Assembly: GCA_013400975.1 (NCBI GenBank)
Contig: WBMZ01012194.1
Span: 248,001-312,000 of the forward strand
DNA length: 64,000 nucleotides
Direction of reading: 5' to 3'
DNA from: Atrichornis clamosus
Taxonomy: Eukaryota; Chordata; Aves; Passeriformes; Menuridae
Part shown: piece after piece, positions 25,401 to 36,350 of the stretch
How the letters are laid out: each line of letters starts with the position of its first letter
Numbering within the stretch: the first letter of the stretch is position 1
Position numbers and translations under genes: made by a program
The notes under the pieces: generated by a model
What the model saw: only the letters and a program-made list of their open reading frames with translations
Databases searched by the model: none
What the model was told of the DNA's origin: nothing

Positions 25401-28400
25401 CTATCATTAGAGGCCTAAAATTTAGAGGAAATGTTATATTAGGTTAAACATTGTGTTCTAGAAGTCTTTTCTTTCACAGTGACTAAGTCTATATGGTTAA
25501 AAAATAAAAAACATCTTCTTGTCCAGGCACTTTGAGGTTATTCATGGGAAAAAAAGGATATTCAGTGTATTGGATGCTTATGACACAGACCACAGGAATC
25601 TATATGAATAAAGACATTTAATATAAAAATAGATAAATGTTGGAGATCTGTGGAAAAAGGAGTATGGAATGCTTGGTTTGTAAGAAACAGTGGGTCACAA
25701 GTTCACAGCAAAACACTGTGATAAGAAGCTGTAATTAAAGATTATTCAGATAAAGAAAAGCTTACATGCTAAATTCCAACAGAAAACGTGATTTTGCTTA
25801 TGCTACACAAATAAAGCAACCAAAGGTTTTGACGAATGAGAGGACTGTTAAGAAATCCTATTTTGCACTAGTAGTGGTGTTTTGGTTTGTTTTCCATAGT
25901 TTATTTTTTTTCCTTTCGGTATTAAATAGAGATTACATCCATTTGTTGGATTTTTTAATAAAATATCTTATCATAGAATAAAAAACACTTACTATTAACG
26001 GAAATGCTTGAATTTGGTTTCAGTGGATGGGAAAGGGCTTCTTAGTACATATGAAATACAAAGAAAAAGGATGGTAACACAATAAGCTCTTCAAGAAAAG
26101 CTTCATATTGCTTTTTGCAGAGATTGTTAGAATAGTCAGAATAAACAGTCTTTTAGGATCACCTTTTCCCCCAAAGGTGATTTGAAAATTTATTTTCCTT
26201 CCTTTCATGAATGCTGTTTATTGAACAGTGTTCAGGATAGTCTGACCACTGAGTGAATAAAATGCCTGTACTTGGGCTTAGCCATGGTGTTCACTTCAAT
26301 CAGAATGTATTTGAAATAAGTCCTTTGCTACTAAACTGGCAGTGGATTGCCGTAGGAAAATCTTAGATGAGGAACTTGGGGAAAGACATCTTTAAAAATT
26401 ACTGTGCCAATTATTTTTGACTGCCAAGCAAAATGTGCTAAGCAAACTTCTCAACATGCTGTTAATTGTTGTGTATACATAGAATTTTCTTTTTGATTTT
26501 TTTTTGGTAGATGAGACCTGTATTGTGAAGTATGATTTCTAGCACAATTAATTGTAAATTCAAAAAAACCCCTCAAACTTAAATTAGGAAACTTTTAATG
26601 GATATATTTGTATTCCATAACCTACTTTTACTCAGAATAATCTTAAGTGAAGGACCTGGAGTTACACTTCAAGGAAAGTGTCATTGTCAAGTGTCAATAG
26701 ACATTCAGATGTCCATAATTTTATGAGAAACAAAGAAGAAGAAACTGTTGAATGTAACATGATTAACCTCCAGAAAGAGATGATTTGTGTGGCTCTGGGG
26801 TTTCATAAGGTTTTGACAGTATGTCTGTTCAGCATGTTTAACATTTTTGATGTTTTTTCCTTGACTGCATACAAAAGATTTTTATAAACCTCCTGTCAAG
26901 TACAATTGTTTTAAGCTATTGCTTGATTCTCTAAATTTGATTTTACTTCCTAAACCAGAGTGTGTGTGCTCATTGCAGTGTGGTCTGATTTTCTGGTTCA
27001 AGAATCAGCTTAGGATTGCTTTTGGAAGAGTTGATCGTGGAGAACCACTGATCTTTTTTTTTTCCTTGCCTCACAAAGTTTTCTTTCCATCCTGCACAAT
27101 CAGGGTGTAATTGTGTAGTTAAATCTCCTCTAACCACTTTTATCAACTACAGCTTTGTTTGTTAAGCCTGATGGCTACACTTTGTTGCTTTGCATAAATG
27201 TAACTTTGCCATCCAGCAAAGTTACTTCTAATTTACTCAAGTGGAGTTGGGAACAAGGTAGCTTTTTAAAAATAAAAATAAAAAAATAATTTAAACTGTT
27301 TCTAAGGTCTACTATGCAACAAAGATATCTGAAATTGTAAAAAGAATAGGAACAACTTGTGCTATCTTAATCTGTGTAAGTAGCAGGCTTTTTGTTCTTA
27401 TTCAGCATCTTATCCTGAGAACTTAGAATTCAGGCATCCTTTAATTGATCACCACTTATTACTTTTACAGATATTGAAGATATACAGCAGTTTGATTTAT
27501 ATTATATTCCTTTATCTCTGTGCTTATTTAATCTATTTGCAAGGATTAATGACAATTCTATTACTCTCACTGATGTTAGTGATCAAGTCCTGCTGCATCC
27601 TGTTGTGGAACACAATTTCTGACAATGATGAAAGAAGTGCTCTGCATTCTTATTTTTGTGGGGTTTTTTCAGGTTTACATGCTATAAATTTATTTTATGT
27701 GGTAAGGAATACTGAAATGTGTTTCTGATGTGCTGTCTGAGCTTTATATCAGTATGTTCACCTTCCTAATGAAATGTGTAAATCCACTGGTTTCCAAATG
27801 ATGTTTCTGGAGGAGATAGGCAGGGTATGATTTAGAAACTTTCAGCTGTCTAGAAATGGGCTGATTTTGTCAGCCTCTTACAAACAAAGATATTTTACCT
27901 TGTATTGAAGGAGATGTCAAGAGCTCACGCAGATACTGTGTCTGGCTCTGAAGGTGCTGAGGGCAGGCAGCTCTAAGTTGAAGATGACATTTTCTCAAAT
28001 CACTGTTGCTTGATCCTCAAATAAGCCTTTGACTAAAGCCAGTCTTCTCGTCCCAAATGCAATAGATAAAGCAGGCATTTTGTTTGGTTCCCATTTCTGT
28101 ATCTCCCTGTATCCATGTGTTTTGCATTGAAATGGTCATCCCTCTCCTTGAGGGCTCTTGGAAACCCCCTTCTGGCTGGTGAGAAAATAGATTTAGAGGC
28201 ATCATGAAACTCATTTCTCAACTGATGGAATGAAGACTCTCGAAAAACCTTGTAATGGCATTTCAGTTTGATTGCAGTTGATTCTGCCTTCATTTTCTGA
28301 GTGCTAAGTGCAATACCTTACAATGCCAGACCACATTCGTTATTGCAGGGGACAAAAAAAAGCTTCGCTTGCAATGGAATACATTAAAAATCAGTCATAT

Positions 28401-30540
28401 TTTGTACCTCCTGATGGCTAACAGAGGGAAATGATTTGCTGACTTCTTTATATTTTGGTGTTTTTGTCTGATAAATGGTGTAAGTAATTTCTTTTCTTTG
28501 GGCTTTTACTCTGAATGACCAAATACACACAAATAGTTGCAATCACCAGTTGTTGACTGCAGATGTTTTTCACCTTAGATTGGAATTTTTTCTTTCATTT
28601 AGGGCTTCTGGGAATAACTTCTGAATGCTTTTAAATTGTTTTGCTTTTCACACTACCATATAATAATATTTTTTATTTTTTGATTATAATTTAGGAAGTT
28701 ATATGTTTTCTTTAGAGAGAGTGGGGGGAAGAATAATAGTCTTTTGATGAAAGGAGGTTTTTTTGACCAAAATTTTCAAAAGAGTAGAGAAGCTGCTGTC
28801 TTTCTCAAGAAAATTTAAAAAGACACAGTTTAATTAAAAAAAAAATGTATTAAGTCTTTTAGTGCCTGAAAAAGTCTACTTAAAAACATCTCAGTTTGGA
28901 CATTAAAACATGAAGGCATCCAAAATCCTCACTTTGTATTTTTGCTTTAAAAATAACGAACCATCAAACCCCACTGTTTTAGTTTTTACTAAATCTAGTA
29001 AAAGTTTTAGACTGTCAGATCTGAAATTTTTTTTTTAAAGTAGTTCTTATTTTATCTTGTGTTTTCATGTGAGATATATCTTCACAACAGAGAAAATTAA
29101 GAGTCATTTAAGGAATAATATTTAAATCTCGTACTTGTGAAAGATCTCCTTAAATGTGTACATACTTAAAGAACTGTCCCATACATGAGATATAGAGTTC
29201 AGTTTTTGAGTTGAAGTCTCAAAACCTGCAGCTTAACCCACTGTAAAATTTATAGGCTATTTATTTCATAGTATCATATTGTATTATATTTAGAATGAAT
29301 GAGTGAAAAGAATGAAAAGGAAACTGCTAAGTGTGACATGTTAAACTTATCTCCAAATAAAGTGTTCTTAATAATGTTTCCACCTGGAATTTTTCAGTTT
29401 TCTATGTTCTAAGTTAGTATAAAAAGTTTCAGTTTTCACACAGACTAACGTGGAAAAAATGAAATTGCTGCTACTGTATTTCATGAGTTCACCTGGCAAT
29501 GTTTTGCTTCAGCATGATTTTTGATAGAAAATACTCTCCCCTATGCGCCTTATTCCAAGGGCAAGCTATAAAACTTCTGTACCATGGTTCAGTATTGGCA
29601 TAAGAGATTCAGGCACAGTGTGACTCCTGTTAATTGTTTAGGATCCTGTTCAGTTCCTAACAAGAAAAAAATATCCTGTCTTTCAGTGCTAATCTTGTGT
29701 GCTGCATTTTCATTATCTACTTATATAAAACAAAATTATGGTTTTCCAAGCTGTCTTTCTACTGCTAGTTGCTGATGATTAAAGACCGCTTTAGTATGAT
29801 TGCTTGAGAGGTATTTATTACAAATAAACAAAAAAAATCAGTTCACTTTTCAGGATGAATGCTTTAAGCGGAAGGAATAATGAAATAGAAACACTGCAGA
29901 GATATTTTATCAGAGTAAAAGTGGTTAAAGAACAAATACAAGCCTTTAAATGATGAAGGTTGCCTTTTGGAGTAATCAAATTAAATTTTGATTTCTGAAA
30001 CTTAAAAAATCAGCCTATTTGTTGTTTCTGGGTCTATTAGGATAAACGTCCTACTTCTGGAATGTATGTACAGTCCAGAAAGCTGAGGAAATGACACTTG
30101 TGATTTCCAGATGATTTGATTGCTACTTTTCAGTAAAAAGTAATTGCCTTATGAGTAGTCACATGATCTCAGTAGGCCAAGTTCATGGTTGAGTGAAATT
30201 GTCGGTGTTTTGCTATGGCTTTAATTTCCATATCTGAGTTACCTAGATCCAAAATATTTGTCTATTCTGTTTACCTCTTCTCTCTGTCTCACAGTCCTTA
30301 GTACTGTTAGTGCAAATGTGTTTTTTCTTTTCTGTGCTATTGTGCTGCTATAAAAAATAAATTGATTTGAGACCAAAGAAAGATAACTCACAAGATAAAA
30401 CAAGAAAGATGAAAATAAAATTAGTTATATATGTGTTAAATAAGACTGATTCATTATGAAGGTTAATTATGTCACTGTGAAATGACAGTTCTATTTCTGC
30501 ATGTACAGCAGTCCTTTCTGCTGGTGTCTTTTTCCTTTCT

Positions 30541-30590
30541 TTTGGTTTTTTGGTTTGGTTTTTTGGTTTGGGTTTGGTTTTTTTTTTGGT
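30541..30590 (+). repeat. T/G-rich low-complexity tract (TTTTGG-like)
   Basis: About 50 bp of irregular TTTGG and TTTTTTGG units without an exact period. It is purine-free apart from G and strongly strand-asymmetric. It looks like a simple repeat rather than the tail of a recognisable element. Confidence 0.8.
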
Positions 30591-31847
30591 ACTCTTATTT
30601 TATTAGTCATTGTTTCACAGCAGTTTTTTAGCTTAATTTTATTACTACTCAATTGGTGATATCATAAAAATGTTATTGGGCACATCTATTTGCTTCTACA
30701 TTGCCTGTCTCAAAGGTTGAGTGCATGTATTTCCTATAAAAGCAGTTCTGAATGTTAAGGGAGTATCAGGGGCTTCTAGCTAAATACATATTTCTAGAAA
30801 ATTAAGTGACTGGACAGTTTTGCAATACAACTAATGTAGAAAATGGTCTCTGTAGGGCAGTTCTTATATGAGCGGACTAATGGATTACATAGGTGAATGT
30901 TTACAGTGAAACTGAACATTAAAATGTTGAATCTAGTTTAAGTTTATACTTGCTATTCCTTACTTAGCCGCGTTGCATAAGGAAGACTGTATTTCCTTTT
31001 TTTTGGTAGAACTTATGCCTTGCATAGTAGCAAAATTAGCAAAGTAGTTCACCTCAATATTTAATGGCGTTGTCATAGCTTTCCTTTTAAAAAACATCAG
31101 CAAGGTGTCTTAAAAGTAATTATCCCTGTGCAGCTCTGGTTTAGGAATCTTCCATGTAAGCAAACATAGTAAGTTAAAGCACCATTTGTAGTGAGCTCCA
31201 CTGGAGAGAAAAACTGCTCCTGCAGCTGCATGTGGGAGATGGGGGCTAAGCAGTAAGAGTTTTAAAATTCAATTGTTAAAATGCACACTTCATGGAAATA
31301 GTGATGGGTATTCTTTTGTTGTTAGCATCAGCAAGAACATTTATATGCTGAGCTGGCAACTCAGAATCAATCATACTGTGGATTTATTATTTAATAAATT
31401 CTATAGGGTTGTGATTTTGCAGCATGGATTTGCTCTACTGGATTACATTGTTTTCATATAATCTTTCTGTTCCACTTAGAATCTGCATGTTGTACAAAAG
31501 AGTATTGTGAGCTACTATTTCCCTAAAAATAGAGTAGATATTGCTAAGGTGGTTTTTTTTCCTTGTTTTTTAAACTCTAATGTCATAATTTCACTTAATA
31601 TGTAAAAAATAACATAAGAAAAATAGATTTGAATTCTATATTTTAAGCAGGTTTTTTATTGTGAGCCACAGATTATTTATTTCAAATATTTAATTATTGA
31701 TAAAAGCATGTTAATTAAGTATTTAAAATAATTGTTTAAACGAAAGCGTGTGTGCATACTATAAACTCCAGTTGGTGATGAATGCACAGAGTAGTGTGGG
31801 AAGACTCTTGAAGTTGGGTTGAACTCACTACTTCTATCTAAGGATCA

Positions 31848-32050
31848 TGGAATCATTTAATTTAAGAAAGACCTTGAAGTGCATCGAGCCCAGCCATTAA
31901 CCCAGCACTGCCAAGTCCCCCAGTGCCGCATCCACACATCTTTTAAACCCCTCCAGGAACAGTGAATCCACCACTTCCCTGGGCAGCCTCTGCCAGTGCT
32001 TGACAACCCTTTCAGTGAAGAAATTGAAGTGTGTGACCTCAGAAAAATAC
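31848..32050 (-). mobile_element. CR1-type LINE 3'-end fragment
   Basis: On the + strand the segment opens with an ATCATGGAATCATTTAAT-like run, then AGACCTTGAAGTGCATCGAG, CCCAGCCATTAACCCAGC, ACTTCCCTGGGCAGCCT and CAACCCTTTCAGTGAAG. This is the reverse complement of the 3' end of avian CR1-type LINEs, so the element lies on the minus strand. It is 5'-truncated, as most CR1 copies are, and too short to hold reverse transcriptase. Open frames across it on the minus strand are by-products of the element. Assignment rests on recalled consensus features; the subfamily is not determined. Confidence 0.8.
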
Positions 32051-32637
32051 AGAAAAGATAAATTGCATCTCTTTCCCTGACTTCTGCCATTTATCAATGA
32101 TTGGTACAAAATTTGCTTTAAAAACTCGTTCCAAGATTTGGTATATTTCCAGTAGCATTAGGCTGGGAAAAAATCCTACCTTAGCTGCAGTTTTAGCTGT
32201 TGACTTCCAGTATTATCTGAAGAAAAACCATTCACTGAGAGTGGTTGAGCAGAGGGAAACAAATAGAACGTATTAAAGAAAATATGTAAAAAGGAGTAGG
32301 GAAATATTGAGCTAATGGGAGAATGTAAATCTTCTTCCAAATGTACTCCAATATGATCCTTCTGCTATTGCATGTTTGATCACATTTGCTTCAGTAACAG
32401 CAGTGATGATTTACATGAATTTTTGGGGGGCCACTCCCCACAAAGAAATCCACAGATTGGTAGGAGTCCATTTTTCATCACACACTTGCAAGCTTGAGAT
32501 TAATTGAAATGTGCTTTCATTGCTGTGAAACAAATTTTTTCTGGATGAGATTTAAAAAGTGTCAATGTAAAGGTGACTTTTTTTGTGGTATTTTCCAGGG
32601 AACAGTGAGATTACCAGGAAATAGTTCAATGAAGAGT

Positions 32638-32711
32638 AATAAATGTTCATTGAAGTGCTGTTACTATATAATCAGTTCTGTTTTCCTAAATCCATTCGTG
32701 TTTTCTACTTT
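32638..32711 (+). repeat. Left arm of a 74-bp inverted repeat
   Basis: This arm pairs with 33034-33107 on the other strand. The two align without gaps at 68 of 74 positions (92%). Similarity stops abruptly at both ends. The arms give near-identical peptide strings in opposite-strand open frames (CSLKCCYYI, SSVFLNPF), which reflects the shared DNA and not a protein family. Confidence 0.88.
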
Positions 32712-33033
32712 CATGTTTGTGGTCTACTTCCTATTAAGTGAGCAATAATTGTGGGAGCAATCAATTACAGTTAGTTGGCAATAGCTTTTATATTTGTCAA
32801 AATATTACAGTTTTTGGAATATGATTTAGGATTCACCCTTTTAGATCCTTTATCACTTTTGTGCTGTCTTGTAACGGTACATCACTGTTAAGAGCAATTA
32901 ACTATAAGCAGTATAAGCTGTTAAGAATATATTCCTTTAATTTTCACTGAAAGTATAGCAAAGACTTACACAATTAACTTTTGAGAAGAGGCTTTTCCAG
33001 CTTAAAGTGCCTTCATAATCATTCCGTAAATGT

Positions 33034-33107
33034 AGAGTGGAAAACATGAATGGATTTAGGAAAACAGAACTGGTGATATAGTAGCAGCACTTCAATGAAC
33101 ATTTATT
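33034..33107 (-). repeat. Right arm of the 74-bp inverted repeat
   Basis: Reverse complement of 32638-32711 with six substitutions and no gaps. The 322-bp spacer holds no recognised element. The arrangement would allow a long-stem RNA hairpin in the ATRNL1 pre-mRNA. Confidence 0.88.
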
Positions 33108-34610
33108 GTAGAGTGTCAAGATGATAGCAAAATTACCAAATGTAGGACTCTGGTAACTGCAGGTATTTTTCAGAAGTGTTGTGTTATGAAGCAGAGAAAA
33201 GTGTCACACACTCCATGTGCTGCAGAGGAATTTCTGGTGTTTCTTGCAGACAGTTGGAATGCCTTGCACCTCCTCAGTAAGAATTCCTCCTTCAGCTTCA
33301 GAGGGCTATTTAATGAGTTCTGAAGGCTGAACAAACTGTTGAAGTCCTGAAATGGACATATCCTGTCAATATTATCTTACATTTAATTGGGTTTCTACTC
33401 TGTCTAGTACTTTATTCTCAATTTGTCTTAGGCTGTGGCAGAGAGCTGAGAGTGTGTATGGAATGGGACACAGTCAGAGAAGGATTCGTTGTGTCTTATT
33501 CCTTATCAGTAGAATGGAACTTTAAAACTCAATCTGTGATAGAAATTCAATATTGGATTATAAAGTGGAGAATAAACTTTTATCTTCTACAGGTCACCAC
33601 TAGTACCATATGTGTTCCCAAGCACGACCCCATACATTAAATCTTTTAGTCAGAGTGAAAACTGAAGTGAAAACATATTATCATCATGGTAGGGTCAGAG
33701 TTTGTATTACAGAAAGTCTTTCAGTGTAGTGTGAATATTAGCAGGTGATTATTCCAGTTGGATTTGGGGGTGTTTTAACACATTACCAGGGAGACACTAG
33801 GAAGTTTTGTACTCTTGGTTAGGACTAAAAGATGGCCACCTAAACAAGGTAGTAATTCAGATAAAGACGGAAAGGAAAAGCAAAAAGACAGCTAAAGAAC
33901 TGGGAATATGAAGGCATGTTTTGAGATCAGGATCTGTCAGGCAGCAGGAGTGGCAGTGAGCAGACCACTGTGGAGAGAATTTCTTTAGTCATTGAGCTTA
34001 AAATGTAATGGTGATGATCCTGTTGTTCTCCTTCAGTTCAAATTTCAGGAGCTTTTAAAAAGGCCACTTTCTTGCTTCTAGAAAATGCTTCTTGTGGACA
34101 AAACTGTAGTAATAACTCTGCCTTTGCTCAAATGGTTTCAAAGATTTCTTTTTGTTCACTTCTGTCAAAAGCAAGAGCTCCAATTATATTAGATGTTTTA
34201 CCAAACATCTGCAATAATACTCTAATTAGACATGTGAAGCTAAATGAATTTTGTCATTAATTTTGTCATCCGTCAGGATTTCACCCTGTGTAGAAAAGAT
34301 GTATTATTAATAATCTGTAATGTGTGTTGAAATGGTAGAGTTTTATGGCTATTCTTAAACTGCTGTTATTTAAGGTGTGGAGGAGAGCCTCTAATGTCAC
34401 ATGAATAGTTTTGAACTCTGAAGAAAAGAAGCTAAACAGTGTGCTAGTGAAGTTTTCTGCAAGAACCACTTATAATTAAAGTACTAACAGATATATATTG
34501 TAATACAGCTTGCAGGAAATGTGTTTATGATGAAATATTAAATATATGAAAATTATTTATAAAATAAAATATGGGTGAAGAAATCTCCCTTTTTCTTTTT
34601 GATTTTACAG

Positions 34611-34704
34611 CTTGCACGTGCAGTGGACATGCAAATATATGTCACATGCAAACAGGAAAATGTTTCTGCACAACCAAGGGAATCAAAGGAGACCAGTGTC
34701 AACT
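34611..34704 (+). CDS. ATRNL1: ATRNL1 coding exon: first part of the second laminin-type EGF module
   Basis: The exon completes an alanine codon and reads CTCSGHANICHMQTGKCFC followed by TTKGIKGDQCQ and two bases of a leucine codon. CxCSGHA and GKCFC are typical of the second laminin-EGF repeat of the attractin family. The acceptor has a strong pyrimidine run ending TTTTACAG and the donor is CTGTGAGT. The exon is 94 bp, phase 1 at entry and phase 2 at exit, so alone it cannot be skipped without breaking the frame. Attractin has a different start here (CKCNGHA type), another point for ATRNL1. The exon stands isolated between introns of 18 and 26 kb. Confidence 0.94.
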
Positions 34705-34776
34705 GTGAGTACTATTAAATACAGACCAAAGTTATTGCAGTTTATTTATGACTAATGACTAATCACTTTTTTCCCT

Positions 34777-34850
34777 GGTTGGTTTTTTTTTGTTTGTTTT
34801 GGTTTAGGTTTGGTTTGTTTTTTTTTTAATTTTTTGTTTTTGGGGTTTGT
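34777..34850 (+). repeat. T/G-rich low-complexity tract after an exon
   Basis: Irregular run of T with GG and G interruptions, about 75 bp long, starting some 70 bp after the donor at 34705. It is similar in make-up to 30541-30590. No defined period. Confidence 0.78.
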
Positions 34851-35012
34851 GATTGACCTGCCAACATTTTAGTGGTGGATATATAGTGTTCCCTATATTT
34901 CACAGGAAATTTTGCTGTTACTTAGACTTTTGTTAAAGAATGACATCACAAATATTAATAATGTTTTGAAGACACTACAGATTGAAAAAAAATCTACTAT
35001 GAGAACAAACTG

Positions 35013-35018
35013 GAAAAC
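35013..35018 (+). repeat. Target site duplication, left copy
   Basis: GAAAAC, identical to 35671-35676 on the far side of the LTR. A 6-bp duplication is typical of class II (alpha/beta-like, ERVK) retroviral integration. Confidence 0.88.
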
Positions 35019-35251
35019 TGTCGCTGTGTGCCTTCTGAGAAGGGTCTGGTCGGTGAGGGGTGGGAAACTCAGGAGCTGCGATCTTTCCTGAGAGCGTCCC
35101 CTGAGAGTCGCTTCAGTGGGATTCGCAAATCCCTGCGCACCCCGGGTAACCCCCTGCGAGGTGTTCGCAGGCAGCCAAACCAACACACGATCCAGGCGGG
35201 CCAACGGAGACAACGAGGCGGGAGGGGTTCTCTGTTTGGGGTTCCGAGACG

Positions 35252-35257
35252 TTTAAT
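35252..35257 (-). terminator. Polyadenylation signal (ATTAAA) of the solo LTR
   Basis: ATTAAA on the minus strand about 65 bp downstream of the LTR TATA box, the position expected for the R-region signal. It would act on antisense transcripts only. Confidence 0.6.
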
Positions 35258-35318
35258 GGCGATCCGTACACGAAGGAGTCCAGCGACAGAGAACCAAGAG
35301 GATAGCTCGTACATCTGG

Positions 35319-35325
35319 TTTTATA
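35319..35325 (-). promoter_or_regulatory. TATA box of the solo LTR
   Basis: TATAAAA on the minus strand, preceded by CCCCCG. It would direct transcription toward lower coordinates, antisense to ATRNL1, with the start expected roughly 25-30 bp further along the minus strand. Activity is not shown by sequence alone. Confidence 0.65.
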
Positions 35326-35670
35326 CGGGGGTAGAAAGGGTAGGAGAGAACATCAGGGTCCAATGGGGTGAAGGTCCAGGGGTGGTACATAAATGGGGTG
35401 ATATGGGGAGAACCAACCGGGAAGGGAGAGGGGAGGAGAAAGGGAGCCTGAGCCAATGGGACGTCGAAGGAGAAGGGACTTTCCAAGGGACTTTCCAGAA
35501 CAGGGACAGGGTAATTAACATAACTGACAAAGGGAATTAACATAAAAGGGTGTACCCAAACCAGGAGATAAACCATTGCATAAACTTAGGGGGAGAACTA
35601 AGGCAAAACCATAAGACACACCAAAGGGCAGAGAACGATGCAGCAGTGACAGATTTAACACACCACAACA

Positions 35671-35676
35671 GAAAAC
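35671..35676 (+). repeat. Target site duplication, right copy
   Basis: GAAAAC directly after the LTR end, matching 35013-35018 exactly. Confidence 0.88.
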
Positions 35677-36000
35677 GACCTGTAGTTGTCTTCCTTTTTC
35701 CTAGTTTTTAAAAGAAATTAGTGTAAGTAAAAAATAAATGCAAAGTTGATAATTATATTCATTACGTTTGTCACATATCTTGACCAGAATCTACAGTGAG
35801 TCAGTTTTTAGAGTTTTGGAACCTTACTGAGGTCTTTTAGACATTTCCCCACATCATTAAATCCAGACCAGAGGAATGTGTAGATCTGTCATGGAAAGGA
35901 CGACTGGTGTCTCTTGTTTTGTGCTGGAAAATCTTCTTGTGTTTAGAGGAAGAGTTTGCACCTTCAGATAGAGCATAACAAAAGAAGTGCTCAGGACAAG

Positions 36001-36350
36001 GGGAACCAGTTTGAACCAGTTTGAGCCAGTTGGAACAGTTTCGAACTGGTCGGAACTGGTTGGAACAGTTTTGAACCTGTTGGAACCAGTCGGAACCGGT
36101 TGGAACTCGTTTAAACCAGTTTGAACCATTTGGAACTGGTTTGAATCAGTCGGAACCAGTGTGAACCGTTTTGAACTGGTCAGAATTGGCTTGAACTGGT
36201 TGGAAATGGTCAGAACCATTCAGAACCCATCTGATCTGGTCGGAACCAGTTGGATCCAGTTGGAACTGTTTGGAATCCATCGGAAGCAGTCAGAACTGGT
36301 CAGAACCAGTTTGAACTGGTTGGAGCTGGGCAGAACCGGTTTGAACGGGT
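36001..36350 (+). repeat. Decamer tandem array, 35 units in perfect 10-bp register
   Basis: Thirty-five consecutive 10-bp units follow the pattern NNGAACNNGT without one insertion or deletion, though individual units differ by substitution. The commonest cores are GAACTGGT (7 units), GAACCAGT (6) and GAACCGGT (2). Dinucleotides opening each unit are mainly TG, CA or CG (21 of 35) and TT (10). Both sets fit an ancestral unit CGGAACCGGT whose two CpGs were lost to TpG or CpA. Because 10 is not a multiple of 3, ten-residue protein-like repeats appear in open frames on both strands (35857-36219 minus, 36161-36385 plus); these are not genes. The array starts 325 bp after the solo LTR. Confidence 0.92.

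Larger units (their letters stand above)
16481..34610 (+). other. ATRNL1: 18-kb intron between the two laminin-EGF modules
   Basis: Phase-1 intron from GTAAGT to TTTTACAG. It is mostly featureless AT-rich sequence. Supported contents are a GC-richer patch at about 20740-20960, a T/G-rich tract at 30541-30590, a CR1 fragment at 31848-32050 and a 74-bp inverted repeat at 32638-33107. Short open frames elsewhere have no recognisable product. Confidence 0.87.
35019..35670 (-). mobile_element. Solo LTR of an endogenous retrovirus, class II-like, antisense to the gene
   Basis: The 652-bp element reads on the minus strand from TGTTGTGGTGTG to CACACAGCGACA, the TG...CA ends expected of an LTR with a short imperfect inverted terminus. 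It is flanked by perfect GAAAAC copies, which fixes both ends. On the minus strand a TATAAAA box lies at 35325-35319 and an ATTAAA polyadenylation signal at 35257-35252, about 65 bp later, giving a U3 of roughly 345 bp, a short R and a U5 of about 220 bp. The R/U5 part is rich in intact CpGs, unlike the intron around it, pointing to a fairly recent insertion. No internal retroviral genes are present, so it is the product of LTR-LTR recombination. The 170-codon frame on the + strand at 35028-35540 is a chance frame within the LTR. The family name is not determined. Confidence 0.9.

Noticed and set aside
31857..32109. Minus-strand open frames of 70-77 codons
   Set aside because: They fall in the CR1 LINE 3' region, which is largely untranslated tail sequence and a truncated copy.
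32494..33119. Two opposite-strand open frames with near-identical peptides, suggesting a duplicated gene
   Set aside because: The likeness is explained by the 74-bp inverted repeat; similarity ends at the repeat borders and no start, splice or domain evidence exists.
35028..35540. 170-codon open frame on the + strand, rich in R, G and E
   Set aside because: It lies wholly inside the solo LTR and on its antisense strand. Composition reflects the GC-rich LTR; no domain or splice context supports a gene.
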